From Proteiniphilum sp. (lineage in GTDB: Bacteria; Bacteroidota; Bacteroidia; Bacteroidales; Dysgonomonadaceae), in the NCBI GenBank assembly GCA_031255275.1, contig JAIRSV010000139.1, forward strand, positions 1 to 25,747: DNA of 25,747 nucleotides, read 5' to 3'. Positions 24,030 to 25,747 of this stretch are shown in pieces. The notes under the pieces were generated by a model. That model saw only the letters and a list, made by a program, of their open reading frames with translations. It had not been told where the DNA came from and did not search any database. Made by a program: the position numbers and the translations under genes. How positions within the stretch are numbered: the first letter of the stretch is position 1; every line of letters starts with the position of its first letter.

Positions 24030-25367
24030 TTACACCACTCCCTGCGCCATCATGGCGTCCGCCACCTTCATGAATCCGGCGATGTTAGCCCCCTTCACAT
24101 AATTGATATACTGTCCGCTTCTGCCGTGCACCACGCACTGTTCGTGAATATCACTCATGATCTGGTGCAGCCATCTGTCCACCTCCTCGTTGCTCCACGA
24201 GATGTGCATGGCATTCTGCGTCATCTCCAGCCCCGAACAGGCCACGCCGCCGGCGTTGGCCGCCTTTCCGGGAGCGAAAAGAATACCGTTGTCCGTAAAA
24301 AAGTCCGCCGCATCCGCCGTACAGCCCATGTTGGAAACCTCCGCCACCAGCAGAACGCCATTCTCCTTCAGTTGGCGGGCATCCCCCAGATTCAGTTCGT
24401 TCTGAATGGCACAGGGAAGAGCAATATCCACCTTAAGCTCCCAGGGCTTCCGGCCCGGATAGAAGGTCGCACCCGGAAATTCGTCGGCATAAGGCGCCAC
24501 CACGTCATTTCCCGAATCCCTCAGTTCGAGCATGAAATCAATCTTTTCAGGCGTATTCACACCCTCCTCGTCATGGATGTAACCGTCGGGGCCGGAAATG
24601 GCCACCACCCGGGCACCCAGTTCCGTCGCCTTCGTCACGGCGCCCCACGCCACGTTTCCGAAACCGGATACCGCCACAGTCTTCCCCTTCAGGTCAATGC
24701 CGTGCGTCTCGCACATCCGCTGCACGAAGTAGAGCGCCCCGAATCCGGTAGCTTCCGGGCGAAGCCGCGAGCCGCCGAACGACATACCCTTACCCGTGAA
24801 GGTACCCGTATGTTCGCGCGCCAGCTTCTTATACATACCGAACATATATCCCACTTCGCGTCCGCCCACGCCAATATCCCCCGCCGGCACATCGGTATCG
24901 GGACCTATGTTGCGCCACAGCTCCATCACGAAAGCCTGGCAGAAGCGCATGATCTCTGCCTGCGAACGTCCTTTGGGCGAAAAATCAGATCCGCCCTTTC
25001 CACCGCCCATCGGAAGCGTAGTCAGCGCGTTTTTGAACGTCTGTTCGAATCCCAGGAATTTGAGTGTGGAGAGAGTGACCGACGAATGGAAGCGGATCCC
25101 GCCCTTGTAAGGGCCGATGGCTCCGTTGAACTGTACGCGGTATCCGATATTCACGTGTACCCTGCCGCTGTCATCCACCCACGGAACGCGGAAGGTAAAA
25201 ATACGGTCAGGTTCGACGATTCGTTCGATAATACCGGCCCTTTCAAATTCAGGATGCCGGTTATACACATCTTCAATCGAGACCAGCACCTCTCTCACAG
25301 CTTGAAGGTATTCCGACTCACCCGGGTGTTTCACCTCGAGTTGTGTCATAATGTCATTTACTTTCAT
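24030..25367 (-). CDS. gdhA: NADP-type glutamate dehydrogenase GdhA
   Basis: The 445-residue enzyme interconverts 2-oxoglutarate plus ammonia and glutamate. It is the standard length for the hexameric bacterial form. Key parts are visible: NGAIGPYKGGIRFH (81-94, substrate Lys88), PMGGGKGGSDFSPKG (119-133, catalytic Lys124), PAGDIGVGGREVGYM (161-175, catalytic Asp164) and the nucleotide-binding GFGNVAWGA (235-243). The C-terminal NAGGVACSGLEMTQN block is also typical. It is transcribed towards the PUL, alone, with its own promoter and terminator. NADP preference is inferred from family resemblance, not from a proven specificity residue. Confidence 0.96.
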   Translation of the reverse strand: MKVNDIMTQLEVKHPGESEYLQAVREVLVSIEDVYNRHPEFERAGIIERIVEPDRIFTFRVPWVDDSGRVHVNIGYRVQFNGAIGPYKGGIRFHSSVTLSTLKFLGFEQTFKNALTTLPMGGGKGGSDFSPKGRSQAEIMRFCQAFVMELWRNIGPDTDVPAGDIGVGGREVGYMFGMYKKLAREHTGTFTGKGMSFGGSRLRPEATGFGALYFVQRMCETHGIDLKGKTVAVSGFGNVAWGAVTKATELGARVVAISGPDGYIHDEEGVNTPEKIDFMLELRDSGNDVVAPYADEFPGATFYPGRKPWELKVDIALPCAIQNELNLGDARQLKENGVLLVAEVSNMGCTADAADFFTDNGILFAPGKAANAGGVACSGLEMTQNAMHISWSNEEVDRWLHQIMSDIHEQCVVHGRSGQYINYVKGANIAGFMKVADAMMAQGVV

Positions 25368-25399
25368 AATAATAAGACTTGTTTAGTAATTTAGTTTGA

Positions 25400-25407
25400 C
25401 AAAGGTA
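25400..25407 (-). promoter_or_regulatory. -7 promoter box of gdhA
   Basis: On the minus strand the sequence is TACCTTTG, an exact match to TAnnTTTG. The inferred transcript start is near 25393, giving a leader of about 25 bases. No TTTG -33 element is evident; a perfect palindrome covers the area where it would lie, which fits a regulated promoter. Confidence 0.6.
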
Positions 25408-25419
25408 TAGAATATTTTG

Positions 25420-25436
25420 GAATAATGATATTATTC
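25420..25436. promoter_or_regulatory. 17-bp palindrome upstream of gdhA, candidate operator
   Basis: GAATAAT-GAT-ATTATTC is a perfect inverted repeat with 7-bp arms. It starts 13 bases upstream of the gdhA -7 box, where a -33 element would be expected. A dimeric regulator could bind there. The AT-rich composition makes chance occurrence possible. Confidence 0.4.
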
Positions 25437-25514
25437 TGTGGAGAAGAAGCTTCATTAGTGGACGGTGGAAAGTTGACAGTTGAAAATGTTTTTCTAATGT
25501 CATTTCTAAGAAGT

Positions 25515-25661
25515 GGGGAAAACCAGTTAGGGGAAAACCAGCTCGGGGAGCGCCGGAGCGGCAAGGGGCGGGAGCACCCGCCCCGACGAGCGAAAAAAAG
25601 AACAGGGCAAGGCATGGCCTTGCCCTGTACATTATATATATGGCCGTCGCGTAGCGACGGT
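25515..25661 (-). repeat. Long composite intergenic repeat, copy D (reverse)
   Basis: This is the reverse complement of copy C (13511-13660) with the same module order. It differs in the AT-run length, in the T-rich spacer beside the GC-rich module, and in one GAGCTRGTT block. It lies upstream of gdhA, between its promoter and the window end. C and D face each other across about 11.9 kb that holds the PUL and gdhA. Confidence 0.85.
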
Positions 25662-25747
25662 ATGTGTGCGCCCTGCATGAGCAGCGCGCACTTGCGTGCA
25701 AGCTATTAAAAAGCCTCAAAAATACAAATTTATATGGTTAAACAAGC
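25662..25747. other. End of window, no gene; possible minus-strand promoter box
   Basis: No coding sequence is supported. On the minus strand TATTTTTG at 25717-25724 matches TAnnTTTG, and would fire through repeat D towards gdhA. No -33 element can be judged because the window ends. CTTGC-GT-GCAAG at 25691-25702 is a short inverted repeat. Confidence 0.3.

Noticed and set aside
23811..25394. 527-residue forward frame opposite gdhA
   Set aside because: It is antisense to a clearly conserved glutamate dehydrogenase and includes the terminator hairpins.
13511..25661. Composite transposon bounded by C and D
   Set aside because: No transposase, integrase or target-site duplication is visible, and the same modules occur as single copies (A and B) elsewhere.
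25354..25719. 121-residue minus-strand frame at the right edge
   Set aside because: Most of it is translated repeat copy D, and the rest runs through the gdhA promoter.

Overview
The window looks like the chromosome of a Bacteroidota species, most likely order Bacteroidales, with moderately high GC. The evidence is a SusC/SusD pair, a FecI/FecR regulator pair, the conserved run ftsX - DUF3098 - uppP - truB - queA, Bacteroidota-style promoters (TAnnTTTG) and almost no Shine-Dalgarno sequences. Genus cannot be fixed from sequence reading alone.

Layout. 1-227 is non-coding and hairpin-rich, and carries the first copy of a dispersed intergenic repeat. At 228-1049 (minus) lies a lipoprotein of unknown role, divergent from a CCA-adding tRNA nucleotidyltransferase (1277-2746). 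From 2874 to 13324 all genes point forward and are tightly packed: ftsX, a small DUF3098 membrane protein, uppP, truB, queA, then an exosortase of the XrtK type and its presumed single target, a polytopic MSEP-CTERM protein. After these come folK, a patatin-like lipase and a cytoplasmic GH13 alpha-amylase family enzyme. Several junctions overlap (17 bp between xrtK and the MSEP gene; ATGA overlaps at MSEP/folK and patatin/GH13), so the end of this run is probably co-translated.

13325-14473 has no convincing gene. It holds short direct repeats, two inverted copies of the dispersed GC-rich repeat, a degenerate 21-bp minisatellite and a good promoter. 14474-23717 is a polysaccharide utilisation locus: an ECF sigma factor, a FecR-type anti-sigma factor, a SusC-like TonB-dependent transporter with an N-terminal STN signalling domain, a SusD-like lipoprotein, a GH18 endo-beta-N-acetylglucosaminidase-like lipoprotein and a DUF1735/LamG lipoprotein. 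The gene set suggests capture and cleavage of N-glycans at the cell surface, switched on through SusC-FecR-FecI signalling. A terminator closes it, facing the terminator of gdhA (24030-25367, minus). The last 300 bases carry another repeat copy, inverted relative to the one at 13.5 kb, so that the PUL and gdhA sit between long inverted repeats.

The most interesting features are the one-enzyme/one-substrate XrtK-MSEP sorting pair inside a housekeeping operon, the odd architecture of that substrate, the 21-bp minisatellite whose core occurs in both orientations, and the multi-hairpin intergenic repeat family. All functional statements rest on motif recognition by eye; no database search was run.
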